From: Saccharospirillum alexandrii_A
GTDB lineage: Bacteria; Pseudomonadota; Gammaproteobacteria; Pseudomonadales; Natronospirillaceae
DNA: 64,000 bases
NCBI RefSeq assembly: GCF_043641555.1
Contig: NZ_JBHZRJ010000002.1
Location: 868,001 to 932,000 of the forward strand
Direction: 5' to 3'
The notes beneath the pieces are model-generated. The model worked only from the letters and a program-made list of their open reading frames with translations. It did no database searches and was not told the origin of the DNA. The position numbers were made by a program, and so were the translations under genes. Positions 44,792 to 54,083 of this stretch are shown here, piece by piece. Positions within the stretch are counted from its first letter, which is position 1. Each line of letters begins with the position of its first letter.

Positions 44792-45528
44792 GCAGTTATA
44801 TCCTCTACCATCAGCGTTCCTTCATTACCGCCTACCATCAGCGATATCAACGCTCCCGGCTTGTTCATATTAAAGACCCGGACCGGCATTTTATGGTCCC
44901 GCACCAGACAAACAGCGGTCAAATCCATCACACCCAGCTGTTTCTCCAGTGCCTCGTCATACGTCAGACGGTCATATTTTACCGCATCCGGATTGGTTCG
45001 GGGATCATCATTATACACGCCGTCGACGTTCGTTGCCTTGAGTACCAGATCTGCTTCGATTTCGATACCACGCAGGCAGGCCGCCGAGTCGGTGGTGAAG
45101 AAGGGGTTGCCCGTGCCAGCGGCAAAAATAACGACATCCCCCTGGGTCAGATAACGAATGGCGCTGCGCCGGTCGTAGTGTTCTACAATCCCTGACATGG
45201 GAATGGCCGACATCACCCGGCTGCGAATATTGGAGCGCTCCAGCGCATCCCGCATGGCCAGCGCGTTCATCACCGTAGCCAGCATGCCCATATGGTCGCC
45301 GGTTACCCGGTCCAGCCCGGCTTCATTCAGGGCCTTGCCGCGAAACAGATTGCCACCGCCGATCACCAGTCCGACCTGCACCCCAATCCCCACCAGCTGA
45401 CCGATCTCCAATGCCATGCGGTCCAGCACTTTGGGGTCAATCCCGAAGCCCTGTTCGCCGGAGAGCGCTTCGCCACTGAGTTTGAGTAGAATGCGCTTAT
45501 GGCGCGGGTGGGGGTCTTTCGTGGGCAT
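44788..45528 (-). CDS. pyrH: UMP kinase
   Basis: This 246-aa hexameric kinase makes UDP and is allosterically controlled by GTP and UTP. RILLKLSGEALSGEQGFGIDP, VIGGGNLFRG, RVTGDHMGMLATVMNALAM and GTGNPFFTTDSAACLRGIE are the amino-acid-kinase motifs of the bacterial UMPK group. It is followed by frr in an overlapping pair and preceded by a structured 205-bp gap after tsf. Confidence 0.98.
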   Translation of the reverse strand: MPTKDPHPRHKRILLKLSGEALSGEQGFGIDPKVLDRMALEIGQLVGIGVQVGLVIGGGNLFRGKALNEAGLDRVTGDHMGMLATVMNALAMRDALERSNIRSRVMSAIPMSGIVEHYDRRSAIRYLTQGDVVIFAAGTGNPFFTTDSAACLRGIEIEADLVLKATNVDGVYNDDPRTNPDAVKYDRLTYDEALEKQLGVMDLTAVCLVRDHKMPVRVFNMNKPGALISLMVGGNEGTLMVEDITA

Positions 45529-45691
45529 GGTAATCTCCTAAACTGGGTCGCTGGTATCGGCTACCGGGGGACGTTAACTCCGCGCCGCTACTGTGCGACG
45601 CAAGCGTCGCCGGTGCAAGCGGGATTCGCGTAAACAGACCCGGCAGGGAGCCCGGAGTTACGCGCTGTCGGCACAGGCTTGCCGTGCAGAC
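45529..45691 (-). other. Structured region upstream of pyrH
   Basis: No gene is present. It holds a perfect hairpin GCGACGC-AA-GCGTCGC (45595-45610), an outer inverted pair TAACTCCG (45575-45582) / CGGAGTTA (45653-45660), and a further imperfect GCACAGGC/GCCGTGC pair near 45671-45687. The pyrH promoter probably lies here. The outer pair could fold the whole leader. Confidence 0.4.
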
Positions 45692-45721
45692 AAAAAAAAG
45701 GGCAGTCAGACTGCCCTTTTT
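45692..45721 (-). terminator. Rho-independent terminator of rpsB-tsf
   Basis: GGGCAGTC-T-GACTGCCC with a following T8 run on the minus strand, 13 bp after the tsf stop. Confidence 0.92.
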
Positions 45722-45733
45722 AGAAACACTTGA

Positions 45734-46600
45734 TCAGTTGCCTTTGGCAGCAGCGGCGACTTCGGCGGCGAAGTCGACTTCTTCGCGCTCAATGCCCTCG
45801 CCCACTTCCAGACGCAGAAAGCTGAGAATTTCGGCATCCGCGTTCTTGGCCAGGGTTCCGACCTTGGTGTCCGGATCCTTAACAAAAGGCTGTTCCAGCA
45901 AAGAAATTTCAGCAACAAACTTTTTCAGGCGGCCCTGAACCATCTTCTCGATGATTTCAGCTGGCTTGCCGGAGTTCTCGGCCTGGGCGGAAACCACTTC
46001 TTTCTCGCGGTCCAGCACTTCCTGAGGTACCTGATCGGCCGATACAAACTGCGGGTTGATCGCAGCAATGTGCATGGCAACATCACGACCCAGCTCTTCA
46101 TTGCCACCGTTCATTTCAACGGCTACGCCAATGCGGCCACCGTGAACATAGGTTGCAACTGTTTTACCTTCGCCACCGAGCAGCACAACACGGCGCACGG
46201 AGATGTTCTCACCGATCTTCTGCACCAGGGCTTCACGTGCAGACTCCAGTTCACCGGCCATCAGGGCGGCAACATCGCTTTGCTGATCAGCAAAGGCTTT
46301 ATCGGCTACGGTATTGGCAAACTCAAGGAAGTTGTCGTCACGGGCAACAAAGTCCGTTTCGCTGTTTACTTCCAGCAGCATGGCGCGGCTGTTGTCAGCG
46401 GACTGACGATTAACGATGATGCCTTCGGCAGCTGTGCGGCCAGCTTTCTTCGCCGCTTTCAGACCGGATTCTTTGCGCATGGTGTCGATGGCTGCTTCGA
46501 TATCGCCGTTCGACTCAACCAGGGCCTTTTTGCACTCCATCATGCCAAGACCGGTACGCTCACGCAGTTCTTTTACCAGGGCTGCTGTGATGTTAGCCAT
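45734..46600 (-). CDS. tsf: Elongation factor Ts
   Basis: This 288-aa factor recycles EF-Tu-GDP. The ATG at 46600 gives the invariant MANITAALVKELRERTG. GLGMMECKKALVESNGDIEAAI is the UBA-like N-terminal domain, and SETDFVARDDNF is the Tu-contact motif with Asp-Phe. It follows rpsB with a terminator-like hairpin in between. Confidence 0.98.
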   Translation of the reverse strand: MANITAALVKELRERTGLGMMECKKALVESNGDIEAAIDTMRKESGLKAAKKAGRTAAEGIIVNRQSADNSRAMLLEVNSETDFVARDDNFLEFANTVADKAFADQQSDVAALMAGELESAREALVQKIGENISVRRVVLLGGEGKTVATYVHGGRIGVAVEMNGGNEELGRDVAMHIAAINPQFVSADQVPQEVLDREKEVVSAQAENSGKPAEIIEKMVQGRLKKFVAEISLLEQPFVKDPDTKVGTLAKNADAEILSFLRLEVGEGIEREEVDFAAEVAAAAKGN

Positions 46601-46722
46601 AGTGTATTCCTCACTCATTAAATGGATTCGGTTCACTCGCCGGGCGCCTGCGGCATCCGACAGTCCCTACAATTCGTTTCACGGCCAGCGACAGGTGCAT
46701 CGCAATCGGGCGTCTGTATAGC

Positions 46723-46746
46723 AAAAAGGGGCCGAGGCCCCTTTTT
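46723..46746 (-). terminator. Terminator-like attenuator between rpsB and tsf
   Basis: A perfect 11-bp palindrome, AAAAAGGGGCC/GGCCCCTTTTT, with a 2-nt centre, 23 bp after rpsB. It would lower tsf expression relative to rpsB, as known for E. coli rpsB-tsf, or end transcription with partial efficiency. Confidence 0.75.
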
Positions 46747-46769
46747 CACTTGCCTGAGCCGTGCGCCGA

Positions 46770-47516
46770 TTACTCGGCCGGGGTGTCTACAACCGCGTCA
46801 GCGACTTCAACAAATTCGTCGGCCTGGGTGGCGTTGGCCGCCTTGGCTTCCAGAACAGCGTTAGCGACTGAGCTGGCGTAGATTTCAATGGCGCGAATGG
46901 CGTCATCGTTACCCGGGATTACAATGTCCACACCGTCGGGGTTGGAGTTACTGTCCACAACGCCGATGACCGGAATGCCCAGCTTGTTGGCTTCCAGGAT
47001 GGCAATACGCTCGTGGTCTACGTCGATCACGAACAGGGCATCGGGCAGGCCGCCCATGTCCTTGATACCACCGATGGTCCGCTCCAGCTTCTCGATTTCG
47101 CGCTCACGCATGAGACGCTCTTTCTTGGTCAGCTTGTCGAAGGTGCCGTCTTTGCTTTCGGCATCCAGATCACGCAGACGCTTGATCGACTGGCGGATGG
47201 TCTTGTAGTTGGTCAGCATGCCACCCAACCAGCGGTGCGCCACATACGGCATGCCAGCACGGGTTGCTTCTTCACGAATGATGTTGCTGGCAGAACGCTT
47301 GGTACCAACGAACAATACCTTGTTCTTGGCCGCTGCCAACTCACCGATCTGTACCAGCGCCTTGTTCAGGGCCGGAACGGTATGTTCAAGGTTAATGATG
47401 TGAATCTTGTTACGGGCACCAAAGATGTATTTACCCATCTTCGGGTTCCAGTAACGGGTCTGGTGACCGAAGTGAACACCTGCTTTGAGCAGGTCACGCA
47501 TAGAAACAGTAGCCAT
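46770..47516 (-). CDS. rpsB: 30S ribosomal protein S2
   Basis: A 248-aa product from the ATG at 47516: MATVSMRDLLKAGVHFGHQ is the family N-terminus. TRYWNPKMGKYIFGARNKIHIINL and VGTKRSASNIIREEA follow. The C-terminus is acidic and Ala/Val-rich. A promoter 175 bp upstream and a long leader suit S2 autoregulation of its own mRNA. Confidence 0.98.
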   Translation of the reverse strand: MATVSMRDLLKAGVHFGHQTRYWNPKMGKYIFGARNKIHIINLEHTVPALNKALVQIGELAAAKNKVLFVGTKRSASNIIREEATRAGMPYVAHRWLGGMLTNYKTIRQSIKRLRDLDAESKDGTFDKLTKKERLMREREIEKLERTIGGIKDMGGLPDALFVIDVDHERIAILEANKLGIPVIGVVDSNSNPDGVDIVIPGNDDAIRAIEIYASSVANAVLEAKAANATQADEFVEVADAVVDTPAE

Positions 47517-47692
47517 AGTATCCTCACTGGTTCGGGTTAAGCCTCCACACACCCCATGATTCAACCCCTGACCAAACCTGACCAAAGGCACCCGGAATCA
47601 TGTGCCGGTGCATGTGAGAGTTAATAGACACCGCCCGGATCTTTGTCGATTCAGACGGCATTCCTTTGAACAGTCCGTCCAAAGCGGCGCGC

Positions 47693-47721
47693 TTTATACC
47701 ATAAACGAAGGCCGATTCAAA
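47693..47721 (-). promoter_or_regulatory. rpsB promoter with GC-rich discriminator
   Basis: TTTGAA (47721-47716), 17 bp and TATAAA (47698-47693), with a TGG before the -10 and GCGCGCC directly after it. The discriminator is the type found in stringently controlled promoters. The 5' leader is about 170 nt, long enough for the S2 binding site used in feedback control. Confidence 0.7.
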
Positions 47722-47804
47722 GTTTTTTGGCACCATCCCAGGGCACCCTAGCCCCGTCAAAAGCACCTCTCAGGGCAGCCTCGGGCGGGTTTGCGGCAGC
47801 GGTG

Positions 47805-47833
47805 CTGCAAGTCGCAGCCAAAAGCTTTAGAAT
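47805..47833 (+). promoter_or_regulatory. Candidate promoter of map
   Basis: CTGCAA (47805-47810), 17 bp, TAGAAT (47828-47833), 34 bp before the map ATG. The -10 is good and the -35 weak. It is divergent from the rpsB promoter within a 351-bp gap that has no gene. Confidence 0.45.
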
Positions 47834-47867
47834 GATGCGCCATTATTCATGTTCGCCTGGGAAACTC

Positions 47868-48644
47868 ATGTCTGTAACCATCAAGACCGCCGAAGAAATC
47901 GAAAAAATGCGCGTGGCGGGCCGGCTCGCCGCTGAAGTACTAGAAATGATTGGCGAGTATGTTCAGCCGGGTGTCAGCACCGGGGAACTGGACCGCATCT
48001 GCCATAATCACATTGTCGAGGTTCAGGGAGGCATTCCGGCGCCACTCAACTACGGCAACCCGCCCTTTCCCAAGTCGATCTGCACCTCAGTCAATCACGT
48101 GATCTGTCACGGCATACCCAGCGATGACAAGATTCTGAAAAAAGGCGACATCGTCAACATCGACGTGACCGTCATTAAAGACGGCTACCATGGCGACACC
48201 AGCAAGATGTACTTCGTCGGTGAGCCGCAACCACACCTCGAGCGTTTGGTCCGCATCACCCAGGAATGCCTGTACAAAGGCATTGAACTGGTGCGACCCG
48301 GCACTCGCTTGGGCGATATCGGCCATGTGATTCAGCAACATGCGGAAGCCAACTATTACTCGATTGTTCGTGAATACTGCGGACACGGTATTGGCGCTGT
48401 CTTTCACGAAGAACCACAGGTACTGCATTACGGACGCCCCGGCACTGGCATGGAATTAAAGGAAGGCATGACCTTTACCATTGAACCCATGGTCAATGCC
48501 GGCAAACCGCAATCGAAACTGCTCGGTGACCAGTGGACTGTGGTGACCCGAGACCGCAAAGCCTCGGCCCAGTGGGAGCACACCCTGCTGGTAACCGCCA
48601 CTGGCGTTGAAGTACTGACCCGCCGCCAGGAAGAGTCCTTTTAA
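47868..48644 (+). CDS. map: Methionine aminopeptidase type I
   Basis: A 258-aa product from the ATG at 47868 (SVTIKTAEEIEKMRVAGRLA); the frame is open 47 codons upstream but without family similarity. It removes the initiator methionine. Metal ligands are in IDVTVIKDGYHGDTSKM (two Asp), GHGIGAVFHEEP (His) and MTFTIEPMV (Glu), with a final Glu in the WEHTLLVT segment. It is divergent from rpsB, as in Pseudomonas and E. coli. Confidence 0.97.
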   Translation: MSVTIKTAEEIEKMRVAGRLAAEVLEMIGEYVQPGVSTGELDRICHNHIVEVQGGIPAPLNYGNPPFPKSICTSVNHVICHGIPSDDKILKKGDIVNIDVTVIKDGYHGDTSKMYFVGEPQPHLERLVRITQECLYKGIELVRPGTRLGDIGHVIQQHAEANYYSIVREYCGHGIGAVFHEEPQVLHYGRPGTGMELKEGMTFTIEPMVNAGKPQSKLLGDQWTVVTRDRKASAQWEHTLLVTATGVEVLTRRQEESF

Positions 48645-48720
48645 TCCGAAACAGTACCCAGAACCCTCAAGCGGACCCTTTTGTTAACGCACCGTGATGT
48701 CGTCTCTTTAGGATGAGTGC

Positions 48721-51402
48721 ATGAATCTGAATGATTATGCCGATGCTGACCTGATTGATGCAGACAGCCTGACGCAGGTAACGACCCAAGCCCCGCCGAT
48801 GCAGGCGTTGCGCCAGGCCCTGGATCACCTCTATCAGACGCTGGATCGCCGCTTCCTGCAAGGCGAGCCCATACGTACTCTGGTGTTCGGTCGCACCTGG
48901 GCCATGGATCAGATTCTGACAGCCGCCTGGCACCACTTCGACTGGCTTAACGAACAGAACATCGCCCTGATTGCTGTCGGTGGTTACGGGCGCGGAGAGT
49001 TGCTGCCCAAATCCGACATCGACCTGCTCTTGCTGTTCGATACCGAAGCCGACATCGATGCCAATGTTGATTCAATACAGGCGTTTCTGACCCTGATGTG
49101 GGATCTGAAGCTCGATATCGGTCACAGCGTCCGTACGCTGGAGGCCTGCCAGGAAGAAGCCCGGGGCGACGTCACCATCACCACCAATCTGATGGAAAGC
49201 CGCACCCTGAGCGGCAATCCGACGCTGCGCCAACGCGTTTCCGGGCTGATCAGCCAGGCCCACATATGGCCCAGCGACGACTTCTACAAAGCCAAGCTGA
49301 ACGAACAGACCCACCGCCACCAGAAGTACAACGAGACCGAGTATAACCTGGAACCAAATGTCAAAGCCGGCCCGGGCGGGTTGCGCGACATTCAGACCAT
49401 CGCCTGGGTAGCAAAACGGCATTTCGGCGATACCGATCTGGCCGAGCTGGTCGAGCGTGGCTTCCTGACCGATGCCGAATACCAGGCCCTGATCGACGGA
49501 CAGGACTACCTCTGGCGCATCCGCTATGCCCTGCACCATTTCAGCGGGCGCGAAGAAGACCGCCTGTTGTTTGATCTGCAGGAAAAAGTCGCCGAGCAGT
49601 TCGGCTACCAGGACCGAGAAGGTCAGTTGGCGGTCGAACACCTGATGCAGGATTATTTCCGCCAGGTATTCAAGCTGCGTGCCCTGAACATCATGTTGCT
49701 GCAACTGTTCGACGAAGCCATTCTGCACCAGAACGAAGACGACCAGCTGATTCCAATCAACTCCCGGTTTCAGGTCCGTAACGGCTACATAGAGACGCTG
49801 AACGACACGGTATTCATCCGCACGCCGTCGGCTCTGCTGGAAATTTTTGTGCTCTGTGCACAGCGCCCGGATACCAAGGGTATTCGCGCCTCAACCATTC
49901 GCCAGATCTTCGCCAACCGGCATCGCATCAACGGCAAGTTCCGCCAGGATCTGCGCAACATCACCTTCTTCATGGAGCTGCTGCGCAGCCCGGCCGGGGT
50001 GTCCACCAATCTGATGCGGATGAACCAGTACGGCATACTGGGGCGTTATTTGCCCGAGTTCGGGCTGATAGTCGGGCAGATGCAGTACGATCTTTTCCAT
50101 GTCTTCACCGTCGACGCCCATACCCTACTGACCATTCGCAACCTGCGCCGTTTTCGCCACGCCAACAACACCGTTGAATTCCCCATCGCCACCAAGGTGA
50201 TTCACCAGCTACCCAAAGTGGAACTGGCCTACATCGCCGCGCTCTATCACGACATCGGCAAGGGCCGTGGCACCGATCATTCAGTCGAAGGCGCCGAAGA
50301 AGTCCGCCGTTTCGCGCTGCGCCACCGCATGACGGCCTGGGAGAGCGACCTGGTAGTCTGGCTGGTGCGCAACCACCTGCTGATGTCGATCACCGCCCAG
50401 CGGCTCGACATTTCCGACCCCGAAGTGATTAACCACTTCACCCAGCAGGTTGGCGACATCCACCGGCTCAACTACCTGTACGTATTAACGGTTGCCGACA
50501 TCTACGCCACCAACCCCAACCTCTGGAACAGCTGGCGCGCTTCCCTGCTGAAAAAACTCTACCATGAAGCCATGGCTGCCCTGCGACGCGGGCTGGAAAA
50601 CCCCATAGACAAAGAAGAACGCATTCGCGATGTTCAGTCGGCCGCCATGACCATGCTGCGCGACGATGGCTTTACCGAGGCCGAGATCCTGCAGCTCTGG
50701 GACAATCCGGGGGATGACTATTTTCTGCGCGAAAGCCCGGAGAACATCGCCTGGCACACGCGCGCCATCGCTAACCATGGTCTCAATGTGCCGTTGGTAC
50801 TGATTCGCGAAACCGACGAGCACAGCTTCGCCGGCGCTACTCAGATTTTCATTTACGCACCGGACCGACCGCATTTGTTTGCCGACATTGCCGCCTGCCT
50901 CGACAGCTGTGAACTGGACATTCAGGACGCCCGCATCATGACGTCCTCCGCCTCGGATTTCAGTCTCGATACCTTTATCGTGCTCGATGAAGAGGGCCAC
51001 AGCATCGGCAACAACCCGGCTCGCCTGAGAGATGTACAGCACCGCCTGTTGCTGGCTATTCAAGACCCGGAAGACACCGCCACGCCGAACCGGCGTCTGT
51101 CGCGCCGCCTTAAACACTTCAGCATTGCGCCCATCATTACTGTCAGCAACGACCCGGCCAACCACCGAACCGTGGTCGAGGTAATCACCTCGGACCGCCC
51201 CGGTCTGCTGGCCGACATAGGCCGGGCCTTCAAACGTCTTGATCTGCGCATGCAAAGCGCCCGCATCTCAACGCTGGGCGAACGGGTGGAAGACGTCTTC
51301 TTTGTGGTCGACAACCAGAATGAACCGCTGCACGACTCCCATCGCGTGGCTGAATTGCAGAAACAACTGACCGAGACCATCGACCAGGGACAACACCCAT
51401 GA
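48721..51402 (+). CDS. glnD: PII uridylyltransferase / uridylyl-removing enzyme
   Basis: This 893-aa nitrogen sensor modifies PII (GlnB/GlnK) under low glutamine and demodifies it under high glutamine. The nucleotidyltransferase domain has GGYGRGELLPKSDIDLLL near residue 90. The central HD domain has LYHDIGKGRGTDHS (near 510), which does the removal. Two C-terminal ACT domains (about 705-785 and 815-890), for example TSDRPGLLADIGRAF, bind glutamine. TAGGATGAG is the ribosome site. Its stop overlaps the dapC start. Confidence 0.98.
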   Translation: MNLNDYADADLIDADSLTQVTTQAPPMQALRQALDHLYQTLDRRFLQGEPIRTLVFGRTWAMDQILTAAWHHFDWLNEQNIALIAVGGYGRGELLPKSDIDLLLLFDTEADIDANVDSIQAFLTLMWDLKLDIGHSVRTLEACQEEARGDVTITTNLMESRTLSGNPTLRQRVSGLISQAHIWPSDDFYKAKLNEQTHRHQKYNETEYNLEPNVKAGPGGLRDIQTIAWVAKRHFGDTDLAELVERGFLTDAEYQALIDGQDYLWRIRYALHHFSGREEDRLLFDLQEKVAEQFGYQDREGQLAVEHLMQDYFRQVFKLRALNIMLLQLFDEAILHQNEDDQLIPINSRFQVRNGYIETLNDTVFIRTPSALLEIFVLCAQRPDTKGIRASTIRQIFANRHRINGKFRQDLRNITFFMELLRSPAGVSTNLMRMNQYGILGRYLPEFGLIVGQMQYDLFHVFTVDAHTLLTIRNLRRFRHANNTVEFPIATKVIHQLPKVELAYIAALYHDIGKGRGTDHSVEGAEEVRRFALRHRMTAWESDLVVWLVRNHLLMSITAQRLDISDPEVINHFTQQVGDIHRLNYLYVLTVADIYATNPNLWNSWRASLLKKLYHEAMAALRRGLENPIDKEERIRDVQSAAMTMLRDDGFTEAEILQLWDNPGDDYFLRESPENIAWHTRAIANHGLNVPLVLIRETDEHSFAGATQIFIYAPDRPHLFADIAACLDSCELDIQDARIMTSSASDFSLDTFIVLDEEGHSIGNNPARLRDVQHRLLLAIQDPEDTATPNRRLSRRLKHFSIAPIITVSNDPANHRTVVEVITSDRPGLLADIGRAFKRLDLRMQSARISTLGERVEDVFFVVDNQNEPLHDSHRVAELQKQLTETIDQGQHP

Positions 51403-52586
51403 ATCCGTTAATGGCACGGCTGATGCCGTACCCCTTCGAGAAACTCAAGCAGCTGACAGCCAACATCACACCGGCCAGCCTGCCCGAGGTCGCCTGGTCC
51501 ATCGGCGAGCCCAAACACGCTGCGCCGGAGTTTCTCAGCCCTGTTTTGAACCAGAACCTGGGGGGCTTTTCCCAATACCCGGCCACCAACGGATTGCCGG
51601 CATTGCGTGAAGCGATCAGCCAGTGGTGCCAGCGCCGCTTCCAATTGCCCGATGGCAGTCTAACCGCCGACAGAAACGTTCTGCCGGTCACCGGCACCCG
51701 CGAAGCGCTGTTTTCGGTGGTTCAGGCCCTGTTCGATGCCAGCTCCGCCAAACGCGACGTCTGGATGCCAAACCCCTTTTACCAGATCTACGAAGGCGCC
51801 ACCTACCTGGCCGGCGGCGAACCGCGCTACCTGCCCTGCCTGGCAGAAACCGGCTACCTGCCCGACTTTAGCGGCCTGACCGACGCCGACTGGGACAACT
51901 GCCAGATGCTGTTTCTGTGCACCCCGGGCAACCCCTCCGGCCAGCCATTATCGCTGGAGCAGTTGCAACACCTGATCCGCAAAGCCATCAACCACGATGT
52001 GCTGCTGATCAGCGATGAATGCTACAGCGAGCTCTACCGCGATGAAGCAAACCCGCCGCCCGGACTGTTACAGGCCGCAGCGGCCATGGGCCACACCGAC
52101 TATCGCAACTGTCTGGTGTTTCACAGCCTGAGCAAGCGCAGCAACCTGCCCGGCTTGCGCAGCGGTTTCGTGGCTGGCGATGCCCGCCTGATCGCCGAAT
52201 TCCTGCGCTACCGAACCTATCACGGCTGTGCCATGCCGCTGCCACATCAGCAGGTTTCCATCGCCGCCTGGCAGGATGAAAGCCACGTTGCTGCCAATCG
52301 CGCGCTCTACAACCAGAAGTACCAGGCGCTGCACGACATCCTGTCCGACAAGATGCCGGTGCGCATTCCCGAGGCCAGCTTCTACCTCTGGCCCAATCTG
52401 GAGCGCGACGACACTCAGGTTGCCTGTGACTGGCTGGAACAATCCAACATCCGGGTCTTGCCGGGTCAGTACCTGTGCCGGACGATCGACGGCGTCACCC
52501 CGGGGTATGGGCACGTTCGCATTGCTCTGGTCGCCGAACTGGATGCCTGTATCGACGCCGCCGAACGCCTGCGCCGCCTGCTCTGA
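51399..52586 (+). CDS. dapC: Succinyldiaminopimelate aminotransferase
   Basis: This 395-aa class I/II PLP aminotransferase converts N-succinyl-2-amino-6-oxopimelate to succinyl-DAP. It shows WSIGEPKHAAPEF, TGTREALFS, MPNPFYQIYEGA, CTPGNPSG, SDECYSELY and the PLP lysine in SLSKRSNLPG (Lys246). The glnD-dapC-yffB-dapD order is the Pseudomonas one and supports DapC over other aminotransferases. It overlaps glnD by 4 bases. Confidence 0.93.
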   Translation: MNPLMARLMPYPFEKLKQLTANITPASLPEVAWSIGEPKHAAPEFLSPVLNQNLGGFSQYPATNGLPALREAISQWCQRRFQLPDGSLTADRNVLPVTGTREALFSVVQALFDASSAKRDVWMPNPFYQIYEGATYLAGGEPRYLPCLAETGYLPDFSGLTDADWDNCQMLFLCTPGNPSGQPLSLEQLQHLIRKAINHDVLLISDECYSELYRDEANPPPGLLQAAAAMGHTDYRNCLVFHSLSKRSNLPGLRSGFVAGDARLIAEFLRYRTYHGCAMPLPHQQVSIAAWQDESHVAANRALYNQKYQALHDILSDKMPVRIPEASFYLWPNLERDDTQVACDWLEQSNIRVLPGQYLCRTIDGVTPGYGHVRIALVAELDACIDAAERLRRLL

Positions 52587-52627
52587 CTCGCAGGCCACAC
52601 CCTTGCACGAAAGGAAACCGAACCGCC

Positions 52628-52981
52628 ATGATCCGTATTTACGGCATTCGCAACTGCGACACCATCAAGAAGACACTGGCCTGGTTTGCAGACCAGCAGC
52701 TCGAGATTGAGTTCGTCGACTACAAGAAAACCCCGCCGGACGAAGCGCTGCTGCGCACCTGGCTAACGCAGCTAGACTGGGAACAACTGGTCAACAAACG
52801 CGGTACCAGCTGGCGCAAACTGCCTCAAGAACAGCGCGACACCCTAACCGAGGCCGGCGCCATCGAACAGATGATCGCCAACCCGTCTTTGATCAAACGG
52901 CCACTGGTCGAGTATCAGGGCTCTGTGAGTGTCGGTTTCGATGAAGCGCACTTCGCACACTTGGCAGCGCGGGCTCGCTGA
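52628..52981 (+). CDS. ArsC/Spx-family reductase of the YffB type
   Basis: This 117-aa thioredoxin-fold protein starts MIRIYGIRNCDTIKKTL, with one redox cysteine at 10 and no CXXC. The ending IKRPLVEYQGSVSVGFDEAHF is that of the YffB/ArsC subfamily. Relatives are predicted glutathione-dependent thiol reductases, not true arsenate reductases. The role beside dapC and dapD is not known, but the location is conserved in Pseudomonas, where the same neighbour occurs. It is 41 bp after dapC, with GAAAGGA upstream. Confidence 0.88.
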   Translation: MIRIYGIRNCDTIKKTLAWFADQQLEIEFVDYKKTPPDEALLRTWLTQLDWEQLVNKRGTSWRKLPQEQRDTLTEAGAIEQMIANPSLIKRPLVEYQGSVSVGFDEAHFAHLAARAR

Positions 52982-53020
52982 CACTTTTAAAACGCTAAAA
53001 CGACATTGAGAGGACAACAC

Positions 53021-54052
53021 ATGAGCTATTTTGCAGTGGCGATCGGCACCGCCACCCGAAACAAAGACGGCAAGATCATTGAAGCCTGGTACCCCCAACC
53101 GATTCTGACCCCGTCTGACGACCTGATCACTACTCTCAGCCAGGTCGCCAAGCTCAACGGCGGCAATGAAGCGCTGGTGGTCGAGAGCGCCCTGATGAGC
53201 CCCCTGGCCGATGGCTTCGACAAAGCCGGCTACCGCGAAAGCGCCCAGTTCTGCCGCGCTGCAGAAAGCAGCCGCCAGACTATCGTACTGACCGTACTGG
53301 AATCCGATGCCGCACCGGTGTCTGTCGCCGAAGGCTATCTGAAGCTGCACCTGCTGTCGCACCGCCTGATCAAACCCCACGGCTGTTCACTGGACGGCTT
53401 GTTCGGCCTGCTGCACAACATCGCCTGGACCAACGAAGGCCCGATCGACCTGCCAGAACTCGCCGACCGTCAAATGGAAGCCCGGCTGGCGGGCCGCACC
53501 CTGGATGTCCAGTGCGTCGACAAGTTCCCGAAAATGACCAACTATGTCGTGCCCAAAGGCATTCGTATTGCCGATACCAGCCGGGTTCGGCTTGGCGCCC
53601 ACATCGGTGAAGGCACCACCGTCATGCACGAAGGCTTTGTGAACTTCAATGCCGGTACCGAAGCGGTATCCATGGTCGAAGGGCGCATTACCGCCGGTGT
53701 CATGGTAGGCGACGGCTCTGATGTGGGTGGCGGGTCATCGATCATGGGCACCCTGTCAGGCGGCGGTAAAGTCGTCATTTCATTGGGCAAGAACTGCCTA
53801 CTCGGCGCGAACTCCGGTATCGGCATCCCGCTGGGTGATCGCTGCACCGTTGAAGCTGGCTTGTACGTCACCGCCGGCACCAAGGTGGCCATGCTCGACA
53901 ACAAGAAACAGCTGGTCAAAACGGTTAAAGCGCGGGAACTGGCGGGTCAGTCTGATTTGCTGTTCTGGCGAAACGCCGAAACCGGTCGGGTAGAATGCCT
54001 GTCGAACAAAACGGCGATTGAATTGAACAGCGAGTTGCACAGTAATAACTGA
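53021..54052 (+). CDS. dapD: Tetrahydrodipicolinate N-succinyltransferase (long form)
   Basis: This 343-aa enzyme does the succinylation step of lysine/DAP synthesis using succinyl-CoA. The ATG at 53021 has GAGAGGACAAC before it. The C-terminal left-handed beta-helix (about 180-300) shows RLGAHIGEGTTVMHEGFVNFNAG, DVGGGSSIMGTLSGG and GANSGIGIPLGDRCTVEAGL, matching the long Pseudomonas/actinobacterial-type DapD. It is the last gene of the map-to-dapD plus-strand run. Confidence 0.95.
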   Translation: MSYFAVAIGTATRNKDGKIIEAWYPQPILTPSDDLITTLSQVAKLNGGNEALVVESALMSPLADGFDKAGYRESAQFCRAAESSRQTIVLTVLESDAAPVSVAEGYLKLHLLSHRLIKPHGCSLDGLFGLLHNIAWTNEGPIDLPELADRQMEARLAGRTLDVQCVDKFPKMTNYVVPKGIRIADTSRVRLGAHIGEGTTVMHEGFVNFNAGTEAVSMVEGRITAGVMVGDGSDVGGGSSIMGTLSGGGKVVISLGKNCLLGANSGIGIPLGDRCTVEAGLYVTAGTKVAMLDNKKQLVKTVKARELAGQSDLLFWRNAETGRVECLSNKTAIELNSELHSNN

Positions 54053-54083
54053 GTTAAATATTTTATAGTTCGCAACCAAGTGA

